DNA of 57,362 nucleotides from Hyphomicrobiaceae bacterium (lineage in GTDB: Bacteria; Pseudomonadota; Alphaproteobacteria; Rhizobiales; Methyloligellaceae), in the NCBI GenBank assembly GCA_028066055.1, contig JALCBY010000023.1:1-57362 (forward strand). The letters are read 5' to 3'. How positions within the stretch are numbered: the stretch's first letter is position 1; every line of letters starts with the position of its first letter. The position numbers and the translations under genes were made by a program. This document shows, in pieces, positions 24,253-33,116 of the stretch. Below the pieces are notes generated by a model. It was not told where the DNA came from and did not search any database. It saw only the letters and a program-made list of their open reading frames with translations.

Positions 24253-26064
24253 ATGGCCGTTGAGACAAATCGGTCGATAACGTTTTCAGGCACCAGGCGC
24301 ATCCTGCGGCTGCCGCTCGATTGGCTTCGGCGGTTGGCGAGGAAGGCAGAGGCAGGCTTCCCCTTTGGCAGCCTGACGCAGCGCATTGTTATCCTGAACT
24401 TGTTCGGGTTTGGCATCCTGGTTTCGGGTATCCTGTTCCTGAACCAGTTCCGTGCCGGTCTGATCGAGGCCAAGGTGCAGAGCCTGCTGACCCAGGGCGA
24501 GATCATCGCCAGTGCGATCGGTGCATCGGCGGCCATTGATACCGAACGTGTGGCGTTGGACATTGATCCGGATGGCCAGGTCGATACGCAGCCGGCAGGG
24601 ATCGCTCAATTTGACCAGGGGCTGGGCTCGCTTGAATTTTCTATCAATCCCGAGCGCGCAGCGCCTGAATTGCGCGATCTGGTCAAGCCGACACGCACAC
24701 GGGCCCGAATTTACGACCGCAGCGGCGCGCTTATCCTCGACTCTGAAACCCTCTATTCCCGTGGTCAGATCCTCCGTTACGACCTGCCGCCGCTGAACCG
24801 GCAGAAGCCGGACGTTTTCACAAAGTATTGGCGCCGCGTGGCGCAGTGGCTCTGGCCGCAGAACCTCCCGCCCTCCATCGAGGATGCGAGCATCAACGGC
24901 AAGGACATCACCGAGGTGGCTTCCGCGCTTACCGGGGTGTCGGTGCCGATCGTTCGGGCAAACGACCGGGGTGAGCTGATCGTTTCAGTTGCGGTTCCCA
25001 TCCAGCCGGTGCGTGCGGTGCTCGGTGTGTTGCTGTTGTCCACGCGCGGCGGCGACATCGACAACATCGTCGCGAGCGAACGCTGGGAGATCGTCCGCAT
25101 GGGGCTCTATGCGGCAGCTGTGACGATGTTGTTGTCGGTTCTTCTGGCGCACACCATCGCCGGTCCGATCCGCCATCTGTCGGATGCGGCCGAACGGGTC
25201 CGCCGACGGATCAAGGCGCGGGCTGAAATCCCCGACTATTCATACCGGTCCGACGAGATCGGACATCTCTCCGGCGCGCTGCGTGACATGACCGCCGCCC
25301 TTTATCGCCGCATGGATGCCATCGAGAGCTTCGCCGCCGATGTGGCGCATGAGCTGAAGAACCCGCTGACATCGCTGCGCAGCGCGGCGGAGACACTGCC
25401 ACGCGTGAAAACGGAGGAGTCGCGTCAGCGTCTCATGGAAGTCATCGATGACGATGTCCGTCGTCTCGACCGGCTCATCACCGACATATCCGATGCCTCA
25501 CGGTTGGACGCGGAACTGACGCGGGAAGACGCCGAGCCGGTCGATGTTGCGGAAATGCTCAAGACGGTTATTCCCACTTTCGTTCAATCCCGCAGCGACG
25601 GTGCGCCGAAAATTCATCTCGACATCCCGGAGCATATCAAGCGCGATGTGAACAGGTTCGTGGTGCTTGGGCATGACATCCGGCTCGGCCAGGTGATGAC
25701 GAATCTGCTGGACAATGCCGCGTCATTCTCACCCAAACGCGGCACGATCACAGTCTCCCTGCGTCGTGTTGGCGGGGAAGTCGAGATTGTCGTGGAAGAC
25801 GAGGGCCCCGGAATTCCGAGCGATAATCTGGCGAAAATATTCGACCGTTTTTACACCGACCGGCCCGGCGAGGAAGCGTTCGGACGGAACTCCGGTCTGG
25901 GTCTCAACATTTCCCAGCAGATCGTCATCGCGCACGGCGGCAAGATATGGGCTGAGAACGTACCGCTCCCGCCAACGACCCGACGCAGATCTCGCTCGTC
26001 AAGAAAGAGCGCAGGCGCGCGCTTCGTCATTCGCCTGCCGGTCGCGGCAACCGCGAGGGCCTGA
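24253..26064 (+). CDS. chvG: Sensor histidine kinase ChvG
   Basis: A 603-residue membrane sensor. A cytoplasmic leader is followed by TM1 (IVILNLFGFGILVSGILFL, about residues 45-63), a periplasmic domain of about 210 residues, TM2 (LYAAAVTMLLSVLLAHTIAG, about 278-297), HAMP, and a kinase with phosphoacceptor His in ADVAHELKNPLTSL near residue 370, N-box TNLLDNAASF, G1 VEDEGPGIPS and G2 NSGLGLNISQQI. In rhizobia the periplasmic ExoR protein represses ChvG; no exoR is in this window. It starts 15 nt after chvI and ends 4 nt before the hprK GTG, so the three form one unit. Confidence 0.93.
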   Translation: MAVETNRSITFSGTRRILRLPLDWLRRLARKAEAGFPFGSLTQRIVILNLFGFGILVSGILFLNQFRAGLIEAKVQSLLTQGEIIASAIGASAAIDTERVALDIDPDGQVDTQPAGIAQFDQGLGSLEFSINPERAAPELRDLVKPTRTRARIYDRSGALILDSETLYSRGQILRYDLPPLNRQKPDVFTKYWRRVAQWLWPQNLPPSIEDASINGKDITEVASALTGVSVPIVRANDRGELIVSVAVPIQPVRAVLGVLLLSTRGGDIDNIVASERWEIVRMGLYAAAVTMLLSVLLAHTIAGPIRHLSDAAERVRRRIKARAEIPDYSYRSDEIGHLSGALRDMTAALYRRMDAIESFAADVAHELKNPLTSLRSAAETLPRVKTEESRQRLMEVIDDDVRRLDRLITDISDASRLDAELTREDAEPVDVAEMLKTVIPTFVQSRSDGAPKIHLDIPEHIKRDVNRFVVLGHDIRLGQVMTNLLDNAASFSPKRGTITVSLRRVGGEVEIVVEDEGPGIPSDNLAKIFDRFYTDRPGEEAFGRNSGLGLNISQQIVIAHGGKIWAENVPLPPTTRRRSRSSRKSAGARFVIRLPVAATARA

Positions 26065-26068
26065 GTAC

Positions 26069-26533
26069 GTGGTTGCCGACGCGGACGAGCTTCTCGTTCA
26101 CGGAACATGCGTTGCGATTTCGGGCTGCGCCGTGCTGCTCAGAGGTGCGCCGGGGTCCGGCAAATCCGATCTCGCACTGCGGTTCATATCCACGTTCGGT
26201 GCGGCTGATGGGGGCACGAAAGGGGCGGTTCTCGTGAGCGACGATCAGGTGCTGATTTCAAGAAATGGTGATGAACTCCATGCGCGCGCGCCTGATGCAA
26301 TTGCCGGAAAGCTGGAGGTTCGAGGTGTCGGTATTGTCAATGTCGACCATCTTGACGGCGTGCGATTATCTCTCATCGCCAATATGACGCGCGCAGGGGA
26401 TGTACCGCGCCTGCCGCCGGAACCTGCCCGCCAGGAGCAGTTGCTCGGGGTATCGGTTCCGGTGCTGAATTTGAATCCGGTGGAACCATCCTGTCCGGTC
26501 AAGCTGAAGCTTGCACTCATCGGACGCCCGTGA
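26069..26533 (+). CDS. hprK: Short HPr kinase/phosphorylase
   Basis: A 154-residue HprK reduced to its catalytic domain, as usual in alphaproteobacteria (Gram-positive HprK is about 310). The P-loop is GAPGSGKSD (26-34, Lys32); the segment VLVSDDQVLISRNGD and the loop KLEVRGVGIVNV are HprK signatures. It should phosphorylate HPr on serine, tying PTS-Ntr to cell status. The GTG at 26069 is chosen: GAGGG (26055-26059) has 9 nt spacing and the coding match begins here; the upstream open frame is only chvG read in another phase. The gap of about 150 nt to the EIIA gene shows no clear promoter. Confidence 0.9.
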   Translation: MVADADELLVHGTCVAISGCAVLLRGAPGSGKSDLALRFISTFGAADGGTKGAVLVSDDQVLISRNGDELHARAPDAIAGKLEVRGVGIVNVDHLDGVRLSLIANMTRAGDVPRLPPEPARQEQLLGVSVPVLNLNPVEPSCPVKLKLALIGRP

Positions 26534-26679
26534 CGAAAGCTCTGCATTTTGGCCAAACTCTCCCACCTTCCTCCACCTTGCCTCTTGCACTCGACATCGC
26601 GCGACGACAAAGTTGAAGATTGTCGTTCGGAGTCTGGCGGCTACAGCCGCAAATGCGTATGCCCGGGAGGTTAAGTTTC

Positions 26680-27081
26680 ATGATCGGATTGGTCATCGTC
26701 ACCCATGGTCGTCTGGCCCACGAGTTTCGTGACGCGCTGGAATATGTTCACGGCCCGCAAGAGCAGCTGATTGCAGTTTCGATCAGTCCGAACGATGACA
26801 TTGAGGCTCGGCGCGAAGAGATCGTAAAGGCCGTCAACGACGTCGATAGCGGGAAGGGAACCCTGCTGCTGACGGACATGTTCGGCGGGACGCCCTCGAA
26901 CCTGGCAATCTCGGTCATGGAGCAGGCCCGGGTGGAGGTCATTGCCGGCGTCAATCTTCCCATGCTTATCAAGCTCGCGAGCATCCGCGGCGATGTGGAT
27001 CTGGAAAAGGCGATGATCGAGGCGCAGGACGCGGGCAAAAAGTACATTTCCGTCGCCAGCAAGATTCTCAATGAGAGATAG
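26680..27081 (+). CDS. PTS EIIA component, mannose/fructose family
   Basis: A 133-residue EIIA(Man)-type domain, with phosphoacceptor His9 in MIGLVIVTHGRLA and the conserved TDMFGGTPSNLA. No EIIB or EIIC partner follows, so it is a regulatory rather than a transport component, as in the alphaproteobacterial PTS-Ntr. It receives phosphate from HPr and is thought to interact with other regulators, including ChvG-type kinases. The start at 26680 is set by GGGAGG with 9 nt spacing (26665-26670). The stop overlaps the first ATG of the HPr gene by 11 nt. Confidence 0.92.
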   Translation: MIGLVIVTHGRLAHEFRDALEYVHGPQEQLIAVSISPNDDIEARREEIVKAVNDVDSGKGTLLLTDMFGGTPSNLAISVMEQARVEVIAGVNLPMLIKLASIRGDVDLEKAMIEAQDAGKKYISVASKILNER

Positions 27082-27385
27082 CGACGCAATGCCCGGGAAG
27101 AGCGGATCGGCACCCGCATTTTCAGACACCGTCGTCATTCCCAACCAGAAAGGTCTGCACGCGCGCGCGTCGGCGCAGTTCGTAAAGTGTGCGGAATGTT
27201 TCGACGCCGATATCACCGTCACCCATGACGGACAAACCGTACTCGGCAAGTCGATCATGGGACTGATGATGCTCGCCGCAGGGCAGGGGAGCACCATCCT
27301 TGTCGAAACGCGTGGACCGGAGGCGAAATCGGCTTTGAGCGCGCTGATCTCGCTCGTCAGCGACGGCTTCAACGAAGAAGACTAG
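27071..27385 (+). CDS. HPr phosphocarrier protein (PTS-Ntr)
   Basis: A 104-residue HPr (98 if the ATG at 27089 is used). The EI-dependent site is the His in NQKGLHARASAQFVK and the HprK-dependent serine is in LGKSIMGLMMLAAGQG, so both phosphorylation sites are present and match the nearby hprK. EI (PtsP) is not in the window. The first ATG overlaps the EIIA stop by 11 nt, implying coupling. The N-terminal 15 residues before VVIPNQKG are a short extra leader. It converges on the TadG-like gene with 20 nt between stops. Confidence 0.93.
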   Translation: MRDSDAMPGKSGSAPAFSDTVVIPNQKGLHARASAQFVKCAECFDADITVTHDGQTVLGKSIMGLMMLAAGQGSTILVETRGPEAKSALSALISLVSDGFNEED

Positions 27386-27405
27386 ACCGCCGTTGTGCGC
27401 TCCGA

Positions 27406-28971
27406 CTAGCTCGTGATGCGCAGCTTGTTGATTTCGTCTGCGATCGCTTCGAACACGTCGTTCAGGGCGTCGCTGTCTTCGATCGAGAATGCGCGTTGAT
27501 CGCCCGATGCACATCGCCTCAGCATGTCAATGGTAGCCTGATCGGGCACCTCCACCGCAATCGTATAGATTGTGATGCCGCTCGCCTTTGCATTGGTGCA
27601 ACTGGTCTCGGTCTTGGTGTTCATTGCACTTTCGAGGTTGCTGGTGCTCGATGTGGGGGACCTCAAGCGGCCGTTCTTGGAGAATCCATAGGCCGAGAAG
27701 GCAGACCGATTCTGGTGGCTTCTGCCCGTATGGGTGTTCTTGCCGTCGGTCATCACCACCATGAACTTGCGGTTGGTGGCATCGTTTTCGGTGCGGCCCT
27801 CGGTGAAGGGCTGGTCTGATGAAAGGACCCGCCAGCCCCACATCAGGCCTTGGTGGATGTTGGTCATGCCGTTGGCGCCCATGGCCTGGATCGCGGTCAC
27901 GATTTCACTTTCATTGTCGCTCAGCGGCAGAATCGGACGTGACGTGCAGCGATAGTTCGGTCCGCGGCTCGAGCTGTCTGACCGTTCGTTATCGTATTTG
28001 CAGGTTTTTTCCTGGGCCTGAACCTGTGTCTCATTGTTCGGCGGGGTTGGACAGCTGCCCTCATCATCGTCGAGGTAATTGTTGGTGTAACTACTGCTGT
28101 TTCGGCTGTCGCGGCTATCCGGTTCATCCGGCGCAAAATAGGGCACGAACAGGGAATCACCACCTGCCGGTGCCGAGTCCGTCACGTCATGCGGGGACGG
28201 ACGCACCTCGACGCAGCCGCCCCAGCTCGTGTTGCGCATGGCGTTGAACACCTGGAAGCGCGTCCTGGCCGTGCTGTCGAAATTTTCGAAATGGATTGAC
28301 GATTGGCCAGTCGTATCCATCCACACCGCGTTGGCATGTTGCGTACCGACGTTGACCGCGCCCGCGAACGGCACGAGACCGATGCTGACGCCGCTGGTGT
28401 CGCGTTGTGCCTCGAAAAGGATTTCCGTCAGACTCTGCGCGGCGTCCCTGAGATCTGCAATCTTGCTGCCGCTCATGGATCCCGAGTTGTCGAGTACCAG
28501 TGCCACCTCGATCGTGCCGTTGGAAACATTCACAACGGAGGTGATGCCGATATCCCATTTTTTGTGTCCGATAACACCGAGTATATAGGTGGGCAGGTCC
28601 ACATCCGCGGTCGCCGTCACAAGCGTCCCGTCAATTTGAAAGTTGACGGAGTATGCAGGAAAATTCTCGCCAAGATTGGCTGAGAGAACATCCTTGCCCA
28701 CTTGTCGTGCGGCACCACTATCCGTTCCCGCATCGACCTCACGACCGACTGCCAGGGTCGCGGAGTCCAATGCGTTCTGCAATTTCGCCCGGACGCGGTA
28801 GGCATTGGCGTAGTCAACGGCATAACCGGCGAACGCAACGACCGGGATCAGCGTCAAGCCGAAAAGCATGGCGACTGCACCGGATCGGTCTCTGCGAAAG
28901 CGCGACACCAGGTCTCGGGCACGCGAAAACAGCCGATTGGGGGAAAATCGAGAGTGACTTGCGAGGGCCAT
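27406..28971 (-). CDS. TadG-like pilus protein with von Willebrand A domain
   Basis: A 521-residue protein. A basic leader ending RRDRSG precedes a TadE/TadG-type membrane helix (AVAMLFGLTLIPVVAFAGYAVDYA, about 32-55), a conserved region (RAKLQNALDSATLAVGREVDAGTDSGAARQVG), then from residue 153 a vWA domain with the MIDAS motif DNSGS (161-165). The vWA domain is interrupted by a Ser/Asn/Asp-rich insert with several cysteines (around residues 250-330). Such proteins associate with Flp/Tad pilus export or other surface assemblies; no other tad gene is present, so the role is open. Its N-terminal 150 residues and upstream DNA are duplicated in the next gene upstream. Confidence 0.83.
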   Translation of the reverse strand: MALASHSRFSPNRLFSRARDLVSRFRRDRSGAVAMLFGLTLIPVVAFAGYAVDYANAYRVRAKLQNALDSATLAVGREVDAGTDSGAARQVGKDVLSANLGENFPAYSVNFQIDGTLVTATADVDLPTYILGVIGHKKWDIGITSVVNVSNGTIEVALVLDNSGSMSGSKIADLRDAAQSLTEILFEAQRDTSGVSIGLVPFAGAVNVGTQHANAVWMDTTGQSSIHFENFDSTARTRFQVFNAMRNTSWGGCVEVRPSPHDVTDSAPAGGDSLFVPYFAPDEPDSRDSRNSSSYTNNYLDDDEGSCPTPPNNETQVQAQEKTCKYDNERSDSSSRGPNYRCTSRPILPLSDNESEIVTAIQAMGANGMTNIHQGLMWGWRVLSSDQPFTEGRTENDATNRKFMVVMTDGKNTHTGRSHQNRSAFSAYGFSKNGRLRSPTSSTSNLESAMNTKTETSCTNAKASGITIYTIAVEVPDQATIDMLRRCASGDQRAFSIEDSDALNDVFEAIADEINKLRITS

Positions 28972-29106
28972 GGTCTTGATACTCTTGAGTATATGGAACG
29001 CGTTACAATGGATGCACTACAACGCCTGCCTGGGACCACGGACCAGCGCGTCGCGAGAGTAAAGCAGGATTCCGTTGCGATTCCGTTACCTGGAAAGAAC
29101 ACATTC
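28972..29106. repeat. Duplicated upstream region, copy 1
   Basis: This segment upstream of the vWA gene aligns without gaps, at an offset of exactly 650 nt, with 29622-29756 upstream of the short paralogue. Shared blocks include GAACGCGTT (28996), CCTGCCTGGGACC (29025-29037) and TCCGTTGCG (29071-29079); identity by eye is roughly two thirds. It probably holds the promoter and leader of both genes. Confidence 0.75.
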
Positions 29107-29162
29107 CGGGTCGGCGGAATCATTAGTGCGGGTTCAACGCAAGGACAAAATGGGTTCTCATG

Positions 29163-29621
29163 TCATCTCGACGCGTTCACGGTTGTTGTCGCGCCGATAT
29201 TGAAGTGATCTTTTCCAATGATACCCAGCAGATACGTCGGCACATTCAGCGATGCGGTGCCGGTCACCCGTGTGCCGTCGATTGCGAAGTTTACCGCGTA
29301 ATCAGACGGGAATCCCGGTCCGAGGTTGGCAATGAGAATGTCCATGCCGACCTGGCGTGCGGCACCGGCGTCTGTTCCGCCGACGACTTCACGCCCAACG
29401 GCGAATGCCGCGGAATCCAAGGCGTTCTGGAGCTTGGCGCGCATATGATTGGCATTGGCGTAATCGATCGCGCCGCCGACGGCCAGGATGATGGGGATCA
29501 GGGTCAATCCGAAGAGCAACGCGACAGTACCGGAGCGATCCTTACGAAATCGCTCGGCAACGCAGAGGGCGCTGGAGACCAGTCTACCGGTCGCGAGCCA
29601 TGAGGATATATGGGGAGCCAT
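29163..29621 (-). CDS. Short TadE/TadG-like protein, paralogue lacking the vWA domain
   Basis: A 152-residue protein clearly paralogous to the N-terminal part of the neighbouring vWA protein: both have RKDRSG or RRDRSG at residues 26-31, the helix ALLFGLTLIPIILAVGGAIDYA, and ALDSAAFAVGREVVGGTDAGAARQVG in the same register. It ends with TTTVNASR where the paralogue continues VVNVSNGTIEVALVLD, so the stop falls exactly at the start of the vWA domain. It could be a functional pilin-like TadE protein or the product of an incomplete duplication. The intact frame and domain boundary favour a working gene. Upstream DNA is duplicated too. Confidence 0.75.
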   Translation of the reverse strand: MAPHISSWLATGRLVSSALCVAERFRKDRSGTVALLFGLTLIPIILAVGGAIDYANANHMRAKLQNALDSAAFAVGREVVGGTDAGAARQVGMDILIANLGPGFPSDYAVNFAIDGTRVTGTASLNVPTYLLGIIGKDHFNIGATTTVNASR

Positions 29622-29756
29622 GGCCTTGTTACTTCTGGACGATTTGAACGCGTTGCGTCATTTGCTCTAGCCGGCCTGCCTGGGACCGCGGGCCAATGGG
29701 CAACGTCAGTAAATCAGGTTTCCGTTGCGTTTCTCATACCTGAGAGGAGCAGATTC
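29622..29756. repeat. Duplicated upstream region, copy 2
   Basis: Upstream of the short TadE-like gene. Gapless match to 28972-29106: CCTGCCTGGGACC at 29675-29687, TCCGTTGCG at 29721-29729, GAACGCGTT at 29646. Beyond 29757 the similarity stops and the ahcY control region begins. Confidence 0.75.
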
Positions 29757-29795
29757 GGTGCGTGTGGCATGGGCAATATTTCGTAGAACTTAAAG

Positions 29796-29815
29796 ATATA
29801 ATGATTTCTTTATAT
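29796..29815 (+). promoter_or_regulatory. AT-rich palindrome over the likely -10 box of ahcY
   Basis: ATATAATGATTTCTTTATAT is an imperfect 20-bp palindrome; a related reading gives 9-bp arms AAGATATAA (29793-29801) and TTATATCTT (29810-29818). It contains a perfect TATAAT (29797-29802). It lies 100 nt before the ahcY ATG in an otherwise GC-rich region. From memory, this resembles operators of the ArsR-family regulator SahR, which senses S-adenosylhomocysteine; overlap with the -10 box fits repression. The -35 region is not clear. Confidence 0.5.
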
Positions 29816-29915
29816 CTTCCTTGCGTCCGGCGAAGCCGTGCGTTATGAGAAGCGCCGGAACATCGCATATGACGACCAGTTTTCCGGTCGGATACAGCAT
29901 CAGAGGGCGTTACGC

Positions 29916-31301
29916 ATGGATTACACGGTCAAAGACATTTCGCTGGCGGACTTCGGCCGCACGGAGATCGAGATCGCGGAAACGGAGATGCCCGGTCTCA
30001 TGGCCATTCGCGAGGAGTTCGGAAGCGCCAAGCCGCTGAAGGGTGCGCGAATTGCGGGGTCGTTGCATATGACGATACAGACCGCCGTTCTGATCGAGAC
30101 CCTGGTCGCGCTAGGCGCAGAGGTGCGTTGGGCATCGTGCAACATTTTTTCGACCCAGGATCATGCCGCCGCGGCGATCGCGCAGGCTGGCGTGCCCGTT
30201 TTTGCGGTCAAGGGCGAAACGCTTGAGGAATACTGGGACTATGCGGACCGGATTTTCCTGTTCGAGGACGGCGCCAACATGATCCTCGATGATGGCGGTG
30301 ACGCAACCATGTACATTCTTGTCGGCGCGCGTGCGGAGGCCGGTGAAACGGAACTGATCGAAAACCCGCAATCGGAAGAAGAGGAGTTCTTCTTCGCGCA
30401 GATCAAGAAACGGATGGCCAGCGATCCGGGCTGGTTCGCGGCGCAGCGCGACAAGATCAAAGGGGTCAGCGAGGAGACGACGACCGGCGTTCACCGACTT
30501 TATCAGCTTGTCGAAAAGGGTCTTCTGCCGTTCCCGGCGATCAACGTCAACGACAGTGTTACGAAATCGAAATTCGACAACAAGTATGGATGCAAGGAGT
30601 CGCTCGTCGACGGCATTCGGCGGGCCACCGACGTGATGATGGCCGGAAAGGTTGCGGTTGTTTGCGGCTATGGTGATGTCGGAAAGGGGTCTGCGCAGTC
30701 TCTGCAGGGCGCCGGCGCACGGGTGAAGGTGACGGAAGTGGATCCGATCTGCGCGTTGCAGGCCTCAATGGACGGTTTTGAGGTGGTGACGCTGGAAGAG
30801 GTCGCACCGGAAGCCGACATTTTCATCACGGCAACGGGAAACAAGGATGTCATCACGCTGGACCATATGCGCGCGATGAAGGATATGGCGATCGTCGGCA
30901 ACATCGGTCATTTCGACAACGAGATTCAGGTCGCCCAGCTCAAGAATTTCAAGTGGACGAACGTGAAGCCCCAGGTGGATATGATCGAATTTCCGGACAG
31001 CAAGCGCATGATCCTGCTGTCCGAAGGCCGCCTGCTCAATCTGGGCAATGCAACAGGCCACCCCAGTTTCGTCATGAGTGCCTCCTTCACGAACCAGGTT
31101 CTGGCGCAGATCGAACTCTGGACGAAGGGCAACGAGTACGAAAACAAGGTCTACGTCCTGCCGAAGCACCTCGACGAGAAGGTCGCCCGTCTCCATCTCG
31201 AAAAGCTCGGCGCGTCACTGACGGATCTCAGCACGGAACAGGCCGATTATATCGGAGTGGCGACCGATGGTCCGTACAAGCCGGACCACTACCGTTACTA
31301 G
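29916..31301 (+). CDS. ahcY: S-adenosylhomocysteine hydrolase
   Basis: A 461-residue NAD-dependent enzyme that splits S-adenosylhomocysteine into adenosine and homocysteine in the methyl cycle. Signatures include [16 protein letters not shown], the substrate region [24 protein letters not shown], the NAD fold [29 protein letters not shown] and the C-terminal KPDHYRY. The insertion typical of the longer bacterial type is present ([23 protein letters not shown]). The ATG at 29916 is set by AGAGGG 8 nt upstream; an upstream in-frame ATG at 29838 lies within the leader. The gene converges on the chemoreceptor gene. Confidence 0.96.
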   Translation: MDYTVKDISLADFGRTEIEIAETEMPGLMAIREEFGSAKPLKGARIAGSLHMTIQTAVLIETLVALGAEVRWASCNIFSTQDHAAAAIAQAGVPVFAVKGETLEEYWDYADRIFLFEDGANMILDDGGDATMYILVGARAEAGETELIENPQSEEEEFFFAQIKKRMASDPGWFAAQRDKIKGVSEETTTGVHRLYQLVEKGLLPFPAINVNDSVTKSKFDNKYGCKESLVDGIRRATDVMMAGKVAVVCGYGDVGKGSAQSLQGAGARVKVTEVDPICALQASMDGFEVVTLEEVAPEADIFITATGNKDVITLDHMRAMKDMAIVGNIGHFDNEIQVAQLKNFKWTNVKPQVDMIEFPDSKRMILLSEGRLLNLGNATGHPSFVMSASFTNQVLAQIELWTKGNEYENKVYVLPKHLDEKVARLHLEKLGASLTDLSTEQADYIGVATDGPYKPDHYRY

Positions 31302-31310
31302 CGTCCAGCC

Positions 31311-33116
31311 CTAGGCGGCCTTTACGGCCTTGAGGAAGGTGTCGACTTCCTTCTTCAGGGCAGAGACCTCTTCCAGGAGCGCCTGGGATTCGTCGAGGAC
31401 CTCGCCTGCGGCTTTTTCGGTTTCGCCTGCAGCCGTTTCAACCTCGGTAATGTTGTCGTTCACGGCTTTGCTGGACTGGGCGGTTCGGTCAATGTTGGAG
31501 GCGATCTCGCCGGTCGCCGCTTCCTGCTCCTGAACGGCGGACGCAATACTCGACGCGATTTGATTCAGTCCCTCGATGGTGGTGCTGATATCGGCGATCG
31601 CTCCGACGGCGCCGCCGGTGGCATCCTGTATTTCGGACACCTGCTGCACGATATCCTCCGTGGCCCGGGCAGTTTGGGACGCAAGTTCCTTCACTTCTGA
31701 AGCGACGACGGCAAAGCCCTTGCCGGCTTCTCCCGCGCGCGCGGCCTCGATTGTCGCGTTCAGGGCGAGGAGATTCGTCTGCTCGGCAATGTCCGTGATC
31801 ATGGTTATGACTTCGCCAATGCGATTGGCGGCGCCTGCAAGGCCGTCAACCTGCTGATTGGCAATGTCGGCCTTTTTAACAGCCGAACCTGCGGAATCCG
31901 CTGCCCGTCCGACCTGCTCGGCTATCTCGTTGATTGACGAGGTGAGTTCTTCTGCAGCACCGGCCACGACCTGCGCATTCTCCGTCGTGGACGCAGATTG
32001 TTCAGAGATGGCGTTGGTCTTTTCGGAGGTAGATCGGGCTGCTCCCGCCATTTTCTCCGCATTCTGCCTGACGTTACCGGAAACCGTATTGAAGGAACCA
32101 ATCACCCGGTCCATGAGTTGCTCGAACTGGTTCGTAAGGTCGTCAATTTTCTGGGCTCGCTGGCTTTTCGCGGCCGTATCGCGTTCGCGCTGGCCTTCAA
32201 GCGCGCTTCGCTCCTCCGCCCGTTCGCGGAAAACACCGAGGGCGTTGGCGATCGAGCCGATTTCATCCCGGCGATCGCGGTCGGGGATCTCCATTTCCGT
32301 CTCGCCTTCGGCCAGACGCTTCATCAAACCGACCATGCGGGCGAGCGGACCCGTGACGGCCTTGACGCCAAAGTATGTGATCAGGCTGAGCAACAGGCCC
32401 ACCACGACTGCGCCGAGGATCATCTTGTTGCTCAAGGCGGCACCGGCCGCCAATTGCGGCGTGATGGGTGTTGAAACTTCCAGAACCCCACGGACATCGC
32501 CAAGATTCCAATCGGTCTTGGGTGAGGTTGGATGGGCGTTGTGACAGTTTACACAACCCTGCGCGACCATCTTGTCGGCAATGGCCACACGCATGACTTC
32601 CTTGCCGTCGCGTGACTGTTGCTGTGAATACACTTGGTCCGGGTTTTGCCTGAGATAATCCCATGCCTCGCGCTGAAATGCGTCGAGTTGGCGGTCCTTG
32701 CGGTTGGGAAACGGAAACGCGCTGTACAGATTGACGTTGGTATCCTTTTTTGCCAGCAGAGCACTGACATCGTGAATGAATGTCGCGGGAAGAGGAACTG
32801 TGTTGGGTTCGTTCTTGTGGTTGAAGGACGGCTTGAGGTCGTTTGATTTAAGGACCTTCTTGATGACGTTCTTGGTGTAGTAGCCGCGAATGGTCTTGAA
32901 CTGGTCAGCCAGCTGCTGGCCTTGACGAACGGCTTCGTCACGCGCGTTGTTCGCAGTGATGCCGGGAACGATGAAGGCCATTGCCGCAATGCTGGCGGCA
33001 ACCGCGATTGGAACCGGCAGGATCAGCCGCCAGGCAATGGTCGATTGGCGGTCCGGCTTCCCGAATTTGAATTTTGAAAATAGCCCCCCACGAGGCGTGG
33101 AATTTTTCGATGTCAT
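31311..33116 (-). CDS. Chemoreceptor (MCP) with a c-type heme motif in its sensor domain
   Basis: A 601-residue methyl-accepting chemotaxis protein. TM1 (about 31-53) and TM2 (about 231-250) bracket a periplasmic domain of about 175 residues that ends in [16 protein letters not shown], a CxxCH heme c site (Cys188, Cys191, His192), in a context typical of Tll0287-like/DUF3365 domains. HAMP follows (about 250-305), then the signalling domain with the hairpin tip [35 protein letters not shown]. Heme would let it sense redox state, oxygen or NO. There is no C-terminal CheR/CheB pentapeptide. GAGGT precedes the ATG by 6 nt. No che gene is nearby. Confidence 0.88.
   Translation of the reverse strand: MTSKNSTPRGGLFSKFKFGKPDRQSTIAWRLILPVPIAVAASIAAMAFIVPGITANNARDEAVRQGQQLADQFKTIRGYYTKNVIKKVLKSNDLKPSFNHKNEPNTVPLPATFIHDVSALLAKKDTNVNLYSAFPFPNRKDRQLDAFQREAWDYLRQNPDQVYSQQQSRDGKEVMRVAIADKMVAQGCVNCHNAHPTSPKTDWNLGDVRGVLEVSTPITPQLAAGAALSNKMILGAVVVGLLLSLITYFGVKAVTGPLARMVGLMKRLAEGETEMEIPDRDRRDEIGSIANALGVFRERAEERSALEGQRERDTAAKSQRAQKIDDLTNQFEQLMDRVIGSFNTVSGNVRQNAEKMAGAARSTSEKTNAISEQSASTTENAQVVAGAAEELTSSINEIAEQVGRAADSAGSAVKKADIANQQVDGLAGAANRIGEVITMITDIAEQTNLLALNATIEAARAGEAGKGFAVVASEVKELASQTARATEDIVQQVSEIQDATGGAVGAIADISTTIEGLNQIASSIASAVQEQEAATGEIASNIDRTAQSSKAVNDNITEVETAAGETEKAAGEVLDESQALLEEVSALKKEVDTFLKAVKAA

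Noticed and set aside
29107-29621. Short TadE-like gene as a frameshifted pseudogene
   Set aside because: The frame is intact, in register with its paralogue, and stops at a domain boundary; no vWA sequence follows in 29107-29162 in any frame that I can see.
29757-29915. SAH riboswitch in the ahcY leader
   Set aside because: I could not find the compact pseudoknot sequence blocks of SAH riboswitches; the palindrome over the -10 box explains the region better.
31302-31345. Rho-independent terminator between ahcY and the MCP gene
   Set aside because: The GGCC-TTTAC-GGCC stem is only 4 bp and lies in the MCP coding end without a convincing U-run.
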